Shown here piece after piece: positions 24,203 through 42,770 of a stretch of DNA of 64,000 nucleotides. Each line of letters opens with the position of its first letter. Positions within the stretch are counted from its first letter, which is position 1. Source of the DNA: Nymphaea colorata (taxonomy: Eukaryota; Streptophyta; Magnoliopsida; Nymphaeales; Nymphaeaceae). The translations under genes were made by a program, and so were the position numbers. The notes under the pieces are model-generated. The model was not told the origin of the DNA and made no database searches. It saw nothing but the letters and a program-made list of their open reading frames with translations. The stretch is from NCBI RefSeq assembly GCF_008831285.2, contig NC_045138.2, positions 19,067,934-19,131,933 on the forward strand. Direction: 5' to 3'.

Positions 24203-25444
24203 TTACATGAACTCTGACAAGAGAAACCTTTCCCATTGTGGCCCTCTCTTCTCCTTTGGAATCATAAATTCAGGGTATATATTGTACTTTCTTAGCTTAG
24301 GTGCATTCTTCATCAAGCAATCAACTGTTCTTTCATGAGCCTTCACGCCTCCTGTGATGATCAGCAATTCTTTCAAATACAGAAACGGCTTCAAGGAGAT
24401 CTCGTTTTCTTGTTCCCCTCTTGGATGAAGACCAGTAAAGTTCACAGAGAATCCCAAAGTCAGATACTTCACACAGCAGACTTGGTTTATCAGCCTTCTG
24501 AAGGCATTGTTGACCCCCAACTCTTTGTTGATGATAATGGTGGCTTTCTTCAAGTTACGTGGAACACTTCTCAAACTAAAGTTCACCACCTCTCCCTTAT
24601 ACTTAAACTTTTCCAGGTTGGGAGCATAAATTTCACATTCTTCCAACCACTGTCCAGAACATTCAACAATTTTTAGGCCCTTCATCTTCTCATTCACAAT
24701 GGTATTCTGCCCTTGGGAATTCATGGTGCCGCCCTTAACAACAAGCTTCTTGAGGGTCAAGAACTCGATGTTGAGGAACAACGCATGAACCATGTCAACC
24801 GAGATCTCTTCAACCTCATCTAAGACCACCTTCTTCAGATTGCATAGGCTCTGGAGGCTGAAGGAGGGTTCAACCGTGCAGCCACGTAGTGTAAGCACCT
24901 GTAAAGAAGATGTACAGGAAAAGAGGTCCGTAGGAAGGCGATACCGATGCACGGAGTCGTTCCATTTAGATGCTCTAAGATCAAGATTGAGTTCCTTCGC
25001 TTTTCTTCCTACTACAAATTGCAGCCATCGATCAACCAGTGGGTCGAACGTCTCGTTGGTGGTGAACTTCAATTTGAATCTTGTGATGCAGTCCTCGTGA
25101 AGCTGCATATATTTTTCCATGATGGCTGCAATCTTCTTCTTCCTGGAGCAACCAAGTCTGCGACGCCGGGTATGAAGAGCTATGGGGTCAGTGACATAAT
25201 CTGAGTACGGCTCTTCCTTGCTTAGCCATGAACGAGTTGGGGTCTGGTCCAATTCCACGACTGTTACCAAAGTCCATAGATCTCTACAAGCCTGCGACAA
25301 TAGAGATGCGTCCACTGCAAGCTCAGTTGGGATGGAAGAAAGAATCGTAGCAATGATATCATTGGGAAGACCGCTCAGCATGAGGTTATGGCTTCCTTGC
25401 TTCTTCTCATCTACAACAGGATCAAAGTTGGAACCTCCCATCAT
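24203..25444 (-). CDS. F-box / LRR-type protein, 413 aa
   Basis: One coding exon, 413 aa. Residues about 23-60 ('LSGLPNDIIATILSSIPTELAV...CRDLW') form the F-box that would bind SKP1 in an SCF ubiquitin ligase. The rest has the spaced Leu/Val pattern of plant FBL repeats, for example 'SLQVLTLRGCTV', 'LCNLKKVVLDEVEEI' and 'LKELLIITGGVK'. The C-terminal part resembles the end of FBD/LRR F-box proteins. The ATG at 25444 is doubled (MMGG). The frame stays open up to an intron acceptor, TTTTATAG, at 25481-25488. If the leader exon ending at 27361 is used, an in-frame TGA lies just before the junction, so 25444 is the start. The target protein is unknown. This large family evolves fast and orthology is not assignable by eye. 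Confidence 0.85.
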   Translation of the reverse strand: MMGGSNFDPVVDEKKQGSHNLMLSGLPNDIIATILSSIPTELAVDASLLSQACRDLWTLVTVVELDQTPTRSWLSKEEPYSDYVTDPIALHTRRRRLGCSRKKKIAAIMEKYMQLHEDCITRFKLKFTTNETFDPLVDRWLQFVVGRKAKELNLDLRASKWNDSVHRYRLPTDLFSCTSSLQVLTLRGCTVEPSFSLQSLCNLKKVVLDEVEEISVDMVHALFLNIEFLTLKKLVVKGGTMNSQGQNTIVNEKMKGLKIVECSGQWLEECEIYAPNLEKFKYKGEVVNFSLRSVPRNLKKATIIINKELGVNNAFRRLINQVCCVKYLTLGFSVNFTGLHPRGEQENEISLKPFLYLKELLIITGGVKAHERTVDCLMKNAPKLRKYNIYPEFMIPKEKRGPQWERFLLSEFM

Positions 25445-25480
25445 GTTTGGGAGATGGGTACCTTCCTTAACGCTGTTTTC

Positions 25481-27360
25481 CTATAAAATAAAAACCAGTT
25501 AGCTTAAAAATACAGACAAGAATATGCCCGAAGCGAAACAGTTGAACATAGATACTTACAAAAACATAAATAACAAGTGTGGGGCTCTAGAACTGACAAA
25601 TAAGAATTCTAAAATTCAAATGAGATATATGGGCCCTCTTCCTTTACCGTGAGAAGTTTCCACTTGTAAAGAGAAGACGGATTATGCTCCCCACTGTTTC
25701 CAAGTTCCCCTCAAGCTCACTGATGGGAATGACTTTGGTCACATGAATTTACTGCGGCACTACGTTTCTTCATTTGTGGATCTCACTGGGCCAGGCACTT
25801 TGATCATATGGTATACATTCTTGAACATATGGTATACATTCTTGAACATATGTAGCTTTTTACTCTCAGTTTGAAATTACACGTTTATCGATGAAATACT
25901 CCTAATGCTCACTCAACACTGACTTTGGGTTTGACTTGGCCCGAGCTACATGATAGATTTGTTATTGAACACAGGCTTACTACCCAACTAGACTCCATTA
26001 CATAAATATGCACGAATCAGTTTAAAAATAGATACTATGATGCAATTAATTTTGAGTATTTCATTCTAAATATCAAATAAATCAGGTAGGTTCCAGGCCT
26101 CGATTCACTTCATAGGACGAGCTCAAGCCCGGGCCTCTGCACTGAGCAACCCTGCCAAGTCTGTACAGGCAAATCCGAACCAAGCGGCCATAATCGATCA
26201 AACCAATCTAATACGACTGTTAATTACACCAAGTCTGAAACCAAATAAAATTCAATTAAATGTACAGTTTGGACTCACAAAGTCAAGAATAATGTGTTTA
26301 TTTTATATGGCACTCTTTTGTCTTCTAAAAATATACCACGCATTAACTTCTAACAAGGGGAGAGAAACATCAGCATTTCAAATTGAAATTTTCTTTAAAT
26401 GCCTAGTTTTAAGTTATCATGCACCTGCTTGTTATGTTTTCACATAATAAGATGCCTGAATGTATGTTGACATTATTCAGATTTGAAGTTACGCTCAAAT
26501 ATCTATCCCCGACAATATCGTCTCACTCCGATGAGATATTTTTCAACAATCTGAATGCGACACGATCCAAATTGAGTTTTGATATATTATCCATATCCAA
26601 GACAATTTCATCACTGAATCTACTTTGCAATCCTTATGGCTGATCAGATCACATGCCCAGTGAAACCCACTGCAGTTGCTCAAGAAACGTGACATCTTTT
26701 ATTTAGTAAACTCATAAGGACAAGCCCCGTGGCCATCATGGTCCATAAAAGAGCTGCACCGAGTCCAAAATCAGGATCTCGTCTTAGCATTCAGATTGCT
26801 CCTTACTGTTGAAGAAATCACCCTTTATTGGCCGAATGCTCTAGTTTTCCTGCTGTTGGTACTAGATTTTTAACTTGTATTGTATCATATATGTGATCTT
26901 TTGTCATTTTTTTATATTAACGTACTCACATTAATCATGTTTATTTCGGACCTACAATGTAACCAAGATCTGACAGATGCCCTGGCAGCAGCCTATGGAA
27001 GTGCAGAAAATGTTGAATCTGGTGAGCAGCGAGAGAGTCAATAAGGAGAATAAATGCTAACAACAATCCGCAGCATTGTTGTTAGCATTGACAGGTATAT
27101 ATATATGTGTGTGTGTGTGTGTTTCCACGTCTAAAACAATGGGAAGGCCGAAATCTTTGTCGCCTTGCCACCTGCGGCCACTGAGGACGTTTTACGTTGG
27201 GCAAGGCCAGAGTCATGGCCAAAAATGTTATTGGCCACGGCCGATAAAAGAAGATGATTAACGGTTGAAAAGAAAAAAAGAAGGAATCTGACCATGTATA
27301 ATGAAAGAAAATAATACGATCATGCAATGAATATAGTCACAGGCACCACAGAGGACTTAC
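25481..27360 (-). other. probable leader intron of the F-box gene
   Basis: The acceptor TTTTATAG ends at 25481 and a strong donor, GTAAGTCC, begins at 27360 on the minus strand. The 1.9 kb between shows no coding sequence. It contains a 21-bp direct repeat (25805-25846) and a TA/TG microsatellite near 27098-27122. The pairing of these two splice sites is inferred. Confidence 0.45.
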
Positions 27361-27625
27361 TGGAATTCAACAAGCAAGGCTCTGATATCAATGCTGGGTT
27401 CTTTGCAACCGAACGACACCCGTTCTCCGATCTTCGTCTGCACAGCACGTTCACTAGTGTGTCTCCAGGATGAGCATCAAAGCAGCAGCAACAACCACTG
27501 TTGATGAAGAGGGCGCACGTTCACTAGTCCGTCTCCAGGATGAGCATCAAAGCAGCAGCAACGACCACTGTTGACGAAGAGGAGGAAGAAGATGAAGACT
27601 CGGTTTGCTTCTATGAGGCGAATAG
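27361..27625 (-). other. candidate 5' UTR exon of the F-box gene, with two upstream ORFs
   Basis: A moderately GC-rich segment ends in the donor ATTCCA/GTAAGTCC. It holds a 70-bp tandem duplication, and each copy carries a complete short ORF: 27547-27524 encodes MLILETD and 27477-27454 encodes MLILETH, each followed by TAG. Both would precede the main start codon if the exon is used. The 5' border is approximate. Confidence 0.45.
27446..27585. repeat. 70-bp tandem duplication
   Basis: Two units with a 70-bp step begin 'cacgttcactagt' at 27446 and 27516. They differ at only a few bases (gtgt/tccg, caac/cgac, gatg/gacg), so the duplication is young. Confidence 0.92.
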
Positions 27626-29460
27626 GGTGTTTAATTAAAACCTTACGTCAGAGAACCAGCAGGGGTTACGGCATGCTCATTTATAATAAGAAACATAGAA
27701 AGCTAGGATGGTGCGAATCTAGGATGGTACGAATCAAGCAAGTGTGAGAATTCATGAGAATCCAGTCCTTGACTTAAGGAGGCCTTGAAAGGAAGGAAGG
27801 AACTGTAAGGAAAGAACATTTTTGGATAGAGATAAACGAAGGAGCCCTCCCAAACTTCAGATGGTTAAATAAATTTCCTTTTTTTTTCTCTTATTTTTGG
27901 ATAGATAAACGCGGCAACAATGGTAATATTTTCTCTTATTTTTTTTTATATTTATAGATTTGATCATTATAACCAATATAGCTGCATGTAGTTTATTTTT
28001 TGATATATTGTCATGAACAGCCTTTTTTTCTTATGACTAATTAAAAAGATCTATATGCCCATTTTTTTTCAAATCAACTTGTTCAACTTATTGGCATGAA
28101 TGAAGAAAATCGTATGATTAATTTAATTATAAATGGAAAAGCAACTAATTTAGATAGTGTAAACATGTGCATTGATATAATAATGCCAAATGACCACGAA
28201 TTAGTTTATATGGTTTTTTTGGTAATTTATCTCATAAATTTAACTTGATAATAGCCTAAATTTATTTGATGAAAGATTATATTTTAGTGGTCGTGATAAA
28301 TTTAAGTCTGTTTTTATCCATATCTGAAAGTGTGTGTTTATCTAAATTGCATCAAATAGTTACCATACGGTTACTTTTTTTTTTGAAGGAAATTAACTTG
28401 TTCGAGATTTTGATCTCTTTCCATATATTTTTTACTTATTCTTTTTTAGTTATTCCAGTCAACAAGGAAAGTCTGGGATATTTGGTAAATAAAAAAAGGT
28501 AAAATGAAGGATGAAAAGAGAAACAATGGGTTTCTTCTGAAGTCCACAAAATGAAATAAAATGTGTTTGTAGTTTGGTGTCATAAACTCAAACTCGTGTT
28601 ATACAGCAAGTTTTCTCTTTTTTCTAAATGTAGAAGAGATTTTATCTTCCCCCCTCTTGTCTCGCATTCTTTCCGTGCTTTCAATCTCACTCTAGTCTTA
28701 AACGGCCAGATTTTTCTTATGTATTAAAAATCGCTAAACTCCCCATTCTCTCTCTCTCTCTCCCCCCTGTGGCTTCTGCAGGCTTCTGCTCTTCAATACT
28801 CCGTTGAAACAGGGGCGTCTATGTTGGCACACTCATCGACAGAGCAAATAAGACACGTAGTCACTAATGTTGCTTTCAGCAGTGTGTCGGTGGCATGCAG
28901 ATTCTTTTTTTTTTTCTTTGAGAAATTATTTATCAATTAACTGTAAAATAGAAGTAATACAACACTCTTCCTAAGATTTCTAAATGAATATTTAACTAAA
29001 GAAAGAAGGCTTTTTAATCGTAAAGCGAGCTGTGATTATCAAACAAGTAGTTATCATCGATATCTCTCTGCATATGCCGAAAACTGAACGTCTTCTTCAA
29101 CCAAAATAAAATTGGAAGTCCAACGTCAAATGATCGGGAAAATAACGTTTGCCACTGTGATTCCAGAACAAGAGTGAAGCAAGAGTAGCCCTCGTGGCTA
29201 TTATAACCATTTCATTTGGATAGAGATCACCATGTGAGAACTCTCCTGTGAGACTTTTGGAATTTAAAAGTTTTTTCTTTGGAGGACCGTTTGTCAGCAG
29301 TCAAAAAATTCAGTTATCAACGGTCGCTTAATGGTCATGCTATCGTAAGGAGCACTTCCCATTTCGACCGGCCGATGCAAGGGGCTACTGCCAGGCTATA
29401 GACTCAAAGAACATCGTCTGCATCCTTGTTTTGTCTTGACAGTTAACTTGAAGTTTCGGT
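27626..29460. other. intergenic gap
   Basis: AT-rich, with a CT microsatellite near 28748-28765 and T-rich stretches. The right end probably includes the 3' UTR of the PPR gene. No gene seen; a 78-codon frame at 28266-28502 has no recognisable features. Confidence 0.5.
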
Positions 29461-31662
29461 TTACCAGTAATCCCTGCAAGAACAACGTCCTTCGCTGAAG
29501 TGGTGAAACCTATTATTGTCCCTCAGGATGATTTCTCTCTGTAAAATTCCTGAAACGAATTTGAATACGCTATGACAATCGCCGCAGACACGAAGGTTTT
29601 TTGTGATTCGAATTGGGATCCCTTGTTCTGTACTGATCATTCCGAACGCGAGGGCCAGCTTCTCACTGTGATACCAGAGTTGGCTTTCCTTCTCTTCCTC
29701 CTCCAGATCAAACAACACGAACTTGGTATCGGGAACATAGCCTGCAGCTCTCATCTGTTCCCTCAATTTCGTCAACATTGCATAGATCTCGGCTGTGCGG
29801 GGATGAGACCGGTCCTTCACATGGAAAACATGCACACCGTCCTTGACACTGATCCAGCTGCAGCCTGGTCCCTTTCTTATTCCATCATTTTTCATCTCTT
29901 CCCTTACCACTGTCGCCTCCTCCCACCTACCACTTGCAGCATACATATTGTACAGGAGAACATGGTTTCCAGGGTCATGGCGGTCCAGAGCAAACAGCTG
30001 AGCTGCGGCTTCAGCTCCCAAGGTAACATCCCCATGAACTCGGCAACCACCTAGAAGGGCTCCCCAGACAGAAGCAGTCGGTGCAATTGACATTGTCTTG
30101 ATCACATTGTGAGCTCGTTCAAGATGTCCTGCTCTGCCTAGGAGATCAACAACGCAGGCATAATGCTCTGCTCTCGCTCTGATTCCATATTTCTCATACA
30201 TGGAATTGAAAAATGACAATCCAGTATCCACCAAACCACCATGACTGCAAGCAGAGAGAACACACACAAGAGTAATGTAGTTGGGTGCAACACCCTCTTC
30301 CTGCATTGCTTCAAACGTGCTTAGTGCTTCATTCACATACCCATGCTGAGAGTAACCAGAGATCATGGCGTTCCAAGTAATGAGGTTCCTCTCTGGCATC
30401 TCGTAGAACACCTGATCAGCGTCCCATATGCTGCCACTTTTTCCATACATGTCTACAAGTGCACTGCCTACATACACATTTTCATCCAAACCAGATTTGA
30501 AAACAAGGCAGTGCATCCACCTTCCTTCCCTCAGGCCAGCTAACCTTGCACATCCACTCAATATGCTGGAAACCATAAACTCTGTCGGCCTTACTCCTTC
30601 CCTCCGAGCACGGCAGAACAGTCTCAAGGCCTCTTCTTCACAGCCATTCTGTGCACAAGATGCCACCATCGAACTCCATGAAACAACGTTTGCTTCTTTA
30701 ATCGAATCAAATACTTTAGCTGCTGCACCGACCAACTGACACTTCCCGTAGAAATCCACCAGCCCATTAGCAACCGATACATCGCTGTCGAACCCAACCT
30801 TCACAGCGTAGCCATGGGCTTGCATCCCCTGCATTGGGGCAGATGCATCCGAACAGGCATTGAGAAAGCCACAAAATGTAATCGAATTCGGATACTCGCC
30901 CACCCTCCTGATCTCCCGAAATGCCCACATCGCATCCTCCTGCCGACCATTAACCACAGAACCTGAAATCAAAGCATTCCACGACACAACGCTCTTATGG
31001 GGTATTTCGTCGAACAACTGGCAGGCATCCGCTAAGCAGCCGCACTTCGCATACAGATCGTAGATACTGCAGCTTACGAAGACGTCGGTGTCCAATCCAA
31101 TCTTGATCGAGTAGCCGTGGAGCTGCTTTCCGGTGATCGTCGATCCGAGGCTGCTAGAAGCCTTGATCAGACATGGCAAAGTGAAATCGTTGGGCAGGAC
31201 CCCGTCAGCCTGCATCTCCCGGAAATGCTCAAGGGCGGCAGCGAAACGGCCGTTTTGGACACTGCCAGCAATAAGGGCAGTCCAGGGAACGACGTCTCGT
31301 TGGGGCATGAGGCCAAGAACAGCTCGAGCATCGTCCTGGAGGTCGGATTTGGAGTACAGGTTGATGAGGTGGGTGGCGAGAAAGAAGAGAGAATGGTGCC
31401 CGCATTTGAGGATGGTGGCGTGAGCAGCCTGGCCGAGGGACGGGAGTTGGCAGTCGAGCGCCGACGCGACGGAGAGAGCGAGAGCACGAGGGTCGGTGTG
31501 GAGGAGTTGGAGTTGCTTACCTGCTTGTTGGAGGAGGGTGGTGCAGCTGCGCATAGAGAGAGAGCGCGCCAGAGAAACAGAGTTGCTTGATAGGCTTGAT
31601 AGGCTTGATTCAATCAAGTTGCATGGCCACGCTTGCAAACCGAGAACATTTTTTCCTCTCAT
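29461..31662 (-). CDS. LOI1: PPR-DYW RNA-editing factor, LOI1/MEF11-like, 733 aa
   Basis: Intronless 733-codon frame, as usual for PLS-class PPR proteins. The Arg/Ser-rich N-terminus (about residues 1-40) suits a mitochondrial presequence. About a dozen PPR units follow, for example 'VVPWTALIAGSVQNGRFAAA' and 'VVSWNALISGSVVNGRQEDA'. Next come E/E+ motifs ('SVWGALLGGCRVHGD', 'GPGCSWISVKDGVHVF') and a complete DYW deaminase domain with 'HSEKLALAFG', 'CGDCH' and the terminal 'CSCRDYW'. Collinear phrases such as 'GVLPNDFTLPC', 'PNSITFCGFLNACSD' and 'ITKNLRVCGDCHSVFKFVSG' match my memory of Arabidopsis At4g14850 (LOI1/MEF11), which edits several mitochondrial transcripts including cox3 and nad4. 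It is probably the ortholog, with the HxE and CxxCH zinc ligands of an active cytidine deaminase in place. Target sites are unverified in this species. Confidence 0.88.
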   Translation of the reverse strand: MRGKNVLGLQAWPCNLIESSLSSLSSNSVSLARSLSMRSCTTLLQQAGKQLQLLHTDPRALALSVASALDCQLPSLGQAAHATILKCGHHSLFFLATHLINLYSKSDLQDDARAVLGLMPQRDVVPWTALIAGSVQNGRFAAALEHFREMQADGVLPNDFTLPCLIKASSSLGSTITGKQLHGYSIKIGLDTDVFVSCSIYDLYAKCGCLADACQLFDEIPHKSVVSWNALISGSVVNGRQEDAMWAFREIRRVGEYPNSITFCGFLNACSDASAPMQGMQAHGYAVKVGFDSDVSVANGLVDFYGKCQLVGAAAKVFDSIKEANVVSWSSMVASCAQNGCEEEALRLFCRARREGVRPTEFMVSSILSGCARLAGLREGRWMHCLVFKSGLDENVYVGSALVDMYGKSGSIWDADQVFYEMPERNLITWNAMISGYSQHGYVNEALSTFEAMQEEGVAPNYITLVCVLSACSHGGLVDTGLSFFNSMYEKYGIRARAEHYACVVDLLGRAGHLERAHNVIKTMSIAPTASVWGALLGGCRVHGDVTLGAEAAAQLFALDRHDPGNHVLLYNMYAASGRWEEATVVREEMKNDGIRKGPGCSWISVKDGVHVFHVKDRSHPRTAEIYAMLTKLREQMRAAGYVPDTKFVLFDLEEEEKESQLWYHSEKLALAFGMISTEQGIPIRITKNLRVCGDCHSVFKFVSGILQREIILRDNNRFHHFSEGRCSCRDYW

Positions 31663-32485
31663 AAACTAGCTATTTTCATAGGAAAAGACGTCTTTCATGA
31701 GGTTCACATGGGACTCTTCCTCTCAAGGACTTCAAATTCCGTCTCAAGGACCTAATATCTGATGAAATGAAAGAACTATTAGAACTTTTTAATAATCCTA
31801 TCAGCTAGCATCGTGTCAATTTACGCGGCCGATTCTGATAACTCAGGTATAGATTGAAATAAGGCATTAAAACCCCACGGGTCCACCGTAGGCAGTCGGG
31901 TGTTGTCGATTCGATTTTCATAAGCACTATGTTAAAATAGTATACTATTTCATTATCCCCACATCAAATACGAACGCCGCCCTGGACTAGGGAGACGCGG
32001 GAATCAAATATAAAAACAATTTCATATGCCCTTGAGGACGTACAGCAGGAACCAATCTATTCATGTGGAACAGCAAAAGTTGATCGCTCAACCAATCGAC
32101 GTAAGCCACACACGTGCGCGCACATGCACATACGCGCCATATCCCAACATTCATGCATTGAAGAAAACTCCAACTGAAGAATATAATATTCTCGAAACTA
32201 CACAACACACTCAAAACCAACATTTTCAGAAGCCAGGCTGCAGTACCATATCCTCAGTCATGCTTCATACATGCAATCAAACCAACTCAGCTAAAAGTTT
32301 CAACTATTTGAAGTTAGGATGCAAAGGGACACCGAGAGAGAACAAAACCTTAAATTATATATGTGTATCTGTCGGGATAGTATTTATAAGCATCAACATT
32401 TCAAGCATCACTTACCAAAGTATGCTTGATTCTGCAGAATTCACAAATCACTTAATCACTCGAAACAAAAGTCAAAATCTAAAAT
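31663..32485. other. intergenic gap between PPR and PLATZ genes
   Basis: Short promoter side of the PPR gene and 3' side of the PLATZ gene. No independent gene seen. The 212-codon plus-strand frame at 32026-32664 overlaps the antisense of the last PLATZ exon and is a shadow. Confidence 0.5.
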
Positions 32486-39979
<7,494 letters not shown>

Positions 39980-40830
39980 TCCAATAATGCAACACCAGTC
40001 TTCTCATCCAGCTGCAAAAATAAAAACAACTTGAAATTCTTACAAATTGAACTGAAAAGAGTGCATTGGATAATAAAGATGAAAATCAGAGACACTTGCA
40101 GGATTTAGATTAACATAAATCAGTAAAAAGTATGAGATTGAGTTCTTCTAACATTTGAACTTTGAAATGAGAAATTACAACACACTCATGCACACAGAAA
40201 GATGTGTTGTTTTGTTGGGATAACCTGACAGACATGGTTCCTGTGTCATTCCACAGTGTGGTTGATGACATATTTCAACTTTCAATATCATTGTTGTTAC
40301 CAGAATTACCCCTCAAATGATTTTATAAAGTGAAAGGCAAACTTGTCAGTTGTACTTTGAAAATGAGCAACATCCTTCGCTTCTTTGGCTTTCTAATGTG
40401 CGACTTACTAAAATGTCTTTACGCTGAAACAAATTCAGCACCCAACATGTTAGGTCAAAGGAGCAGCGGGTGCAGCTTTACAGCTGCAAGACAAGACTTC
40501 AAACTTGAAGAGCACACACAAGTGACACAACACATGTATATATTTTCCAGTTATAAAGCAGGCTGCAACTGGTGACAACAAGGATGAAAGAAAAGAATTG
40601 CACCATGGAATTAACAAGGTCATTTTCCTTTTCTGGTTCTAGATCTACTCTATCCTTTCTGATGTGAACCCACGAGTCTAGATACTAAGAGGTAAAGGAT
40701 GAAGTGTGACTACCACTAAGGCATTTTAGCTTCTTGCTAAGTTCTTTTAATTGCTAAAACATCAAATTAATGTTATTTGTCAATGTATAAGGAGTATAAA
40801 ATTTCTGCTTAGATGCACTGTGTAAGTCAT

Positions 40831-40878
<48 letters not shown>
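40831..40878. repeat. compound microsatellite (CA)n(GA)n
   Basis: CA run 40831-40858 directly followed by GA run to 40878. Confidence 0.95.
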
Positions 40879-41592
40879 TTATCAAGCATGTGACTTCTGA
40901 ACTCCTTAATTAAAAGATGTAGGCAGGTTATGCTGGCCAAACATAGCCATCAAGAGATGTTCAGCATGGAACCAATGCCTGTCTTTTTCAGGTGCAAAAG
41001 ATTAGATATACAGCATGACTAGAGAGAGAAAAAGAGAGATGTATTATGTACTGTGGATAGCTAACTACCATAGGAAAATAATGGACTTAAATATAATCAC
41101 TGTTTTTATTCTTCTGTTGAAGCTGTTCCTCTGTCTGCTCATGCTGTTCATCCACTTTAATACTGCAGATTTGTCCATGGTTTGTTGTGGACTCGCTGTT
41201 GATCACACTGCTTATTGCTCATGCATGTGATATTATACACAAAGAAAAGGCTCCCAAAGTGCCATGTTAACCAATCAGAGTAAAGTCAGATCAACACCAC
41301 TAAAAATGACCACGCAAATTAAAGTCACCAGTATAATTCAGAATCTCATATGAATTCAGCTGTTTGCATTCCTACCCTCCTTGTGCAGCTATGTTGTGTA
41401 CCTTCTATGCCTAATGCAAGCAGCTATCCTCCAATTTCCTCCCAGATCCCAAACCTCACACGAATAGACCGAAAAAGTTGTTGATCATGTCTATGCAAGA
41501 AACAGTGACTTGAGCATGAACAGAAGTAATCACTAGCACCCCGTTTAAACTGCACAGTATTTCCATGTAAAAGACAAGATCAGGCCAACAAA

Positions 41593-41664
41593 TTACTACT
41601 CCTACTGCTGCTTCTGCTACTACTATAATTACTACTAGTACGACTACGACTACTACTACTACTA
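41593..41664. repeat. imperfect ACT/TAC trinucleotide tract
   Basis: About 70 bases are built mainly of tact/ctac triplets with interruptions by ctg, cga and ata. It is non-coding here. Confidence 0.85.
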
Positions 41665-42540
41665 AGTACTAATCATACTGATAATAATACCTCAAACGGG
41701 TAGGTCATGCACTAAACAATTCTTTTTCCTTTTGGTACTCAATAAGAATCTGCATAAGATGCTATTTGGGACATATCTTCAAGTTTCATGGTGTTTCCAT
41801 TCCTCTGTCCCCAAAAAAATAATTAAAAAATAAATAAATAAAACCTGACCTCGGTAAAATGGTGATGAAACTAAAATTTGAACTTCCTTCCGTAATGGTA
41901 TACAGTCCTTTTACAAAGGTAGGTTCTTGGTCGGAATCCACCTTTTCAATGGGTCCCTCTTCTGCAAACCAGCTGTATTATGCCACCATGTCACCTCATG
42001 CTGCAAAACATTCTCGCCGTAGAAAAATCAGAAATCCTCTCATCCACACTAATTTTTAAGGACAGTACATACCCTTCTGTGGTTTGAGCTTTTCTATTCC
42101 TTCAAAACCATTAATGTAGCACACTATTGGAGATCAACTCATGGATTCCTACAACTGACACAAACATGCTATTTTCCAAGTTCGTAAGCAAAGTTCCTTC
42201 TGAAAACAAGCCCCCTTACCAAACAAAGGACCTTAATTGATGATTCATCTGCATGCATCTTCGCGACCCACCAATGTTTTCGCGCCAAATGTTACGAAAG
42301 ACCGAGTTCCTCTGCGGTCAACATCCTGGAAAGGAGCGCCTACCACAATTCTGTAATTCTACCGTCGATCCATTAGCATGTGCCCATTGAGTTCCATCAT
42401 TTTCCAATCCAAGTTAACGTTATTTCTCGATACAAATCCCCGCGAAACCGCGGAAACATAGAAAAGCAAAAGACAAGTTTCTGCAGTAAATTTTTGTGGC
42501 AATGACCTTAACAACAGGAAAACCACCAAAAAGAATTTAC

Positions 42541-42770
42541 CGATCTTCCTTTCCTCCGAACGAAGCTTCAACGCCGCAATTCTTATGAGGCCTTCCTTCT
42601 TTGCATGAACAAAGAAAAGTTGTTACTTCTACCAAAAGCTGACTTCCAAAAAACAAGGAACTAGAAAGGTGAAGAAAAGTGACATGAGTAGTGGTGCTCA
42701 CCAACTTGCACTTCCAATCGTCAACTCACAATTCTCGACAAAGCGAGCGAGAGAGGGAGAGAAAAAAGCT
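42541..42770 (-). other. candidate 5' UTR exon of the PLATZ gene
   Basis: The segment ends in a fair donor (GATCG/GTAAATTC). Upstream is a GA/CT-rich start and then the most GC-rich spot of the region (about 42780-42855, including gcgcggccgcgcc), which looks like a core promoter. The 5' border is approximate, and use by the PLATZ gene is inferred from order and strand. Confidence 0.4.

Larger units (their letters stand above)
40012..42540 (-). other. probable leader intron of the PLATZ gene
   Basis: The acceptor TTTTTGCAG ends at 40012, and 32 bases of 5' UTR follow before the start codon. A donor, GATCG/GTAAATTC, lies at 42541/42540. The interval has no conserved coding sequence. It holds a CA/GA microsatellite (40831-40878) and an imperfect ACT trinucleotide tract (41593-41664). 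Confidence 0.45.
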
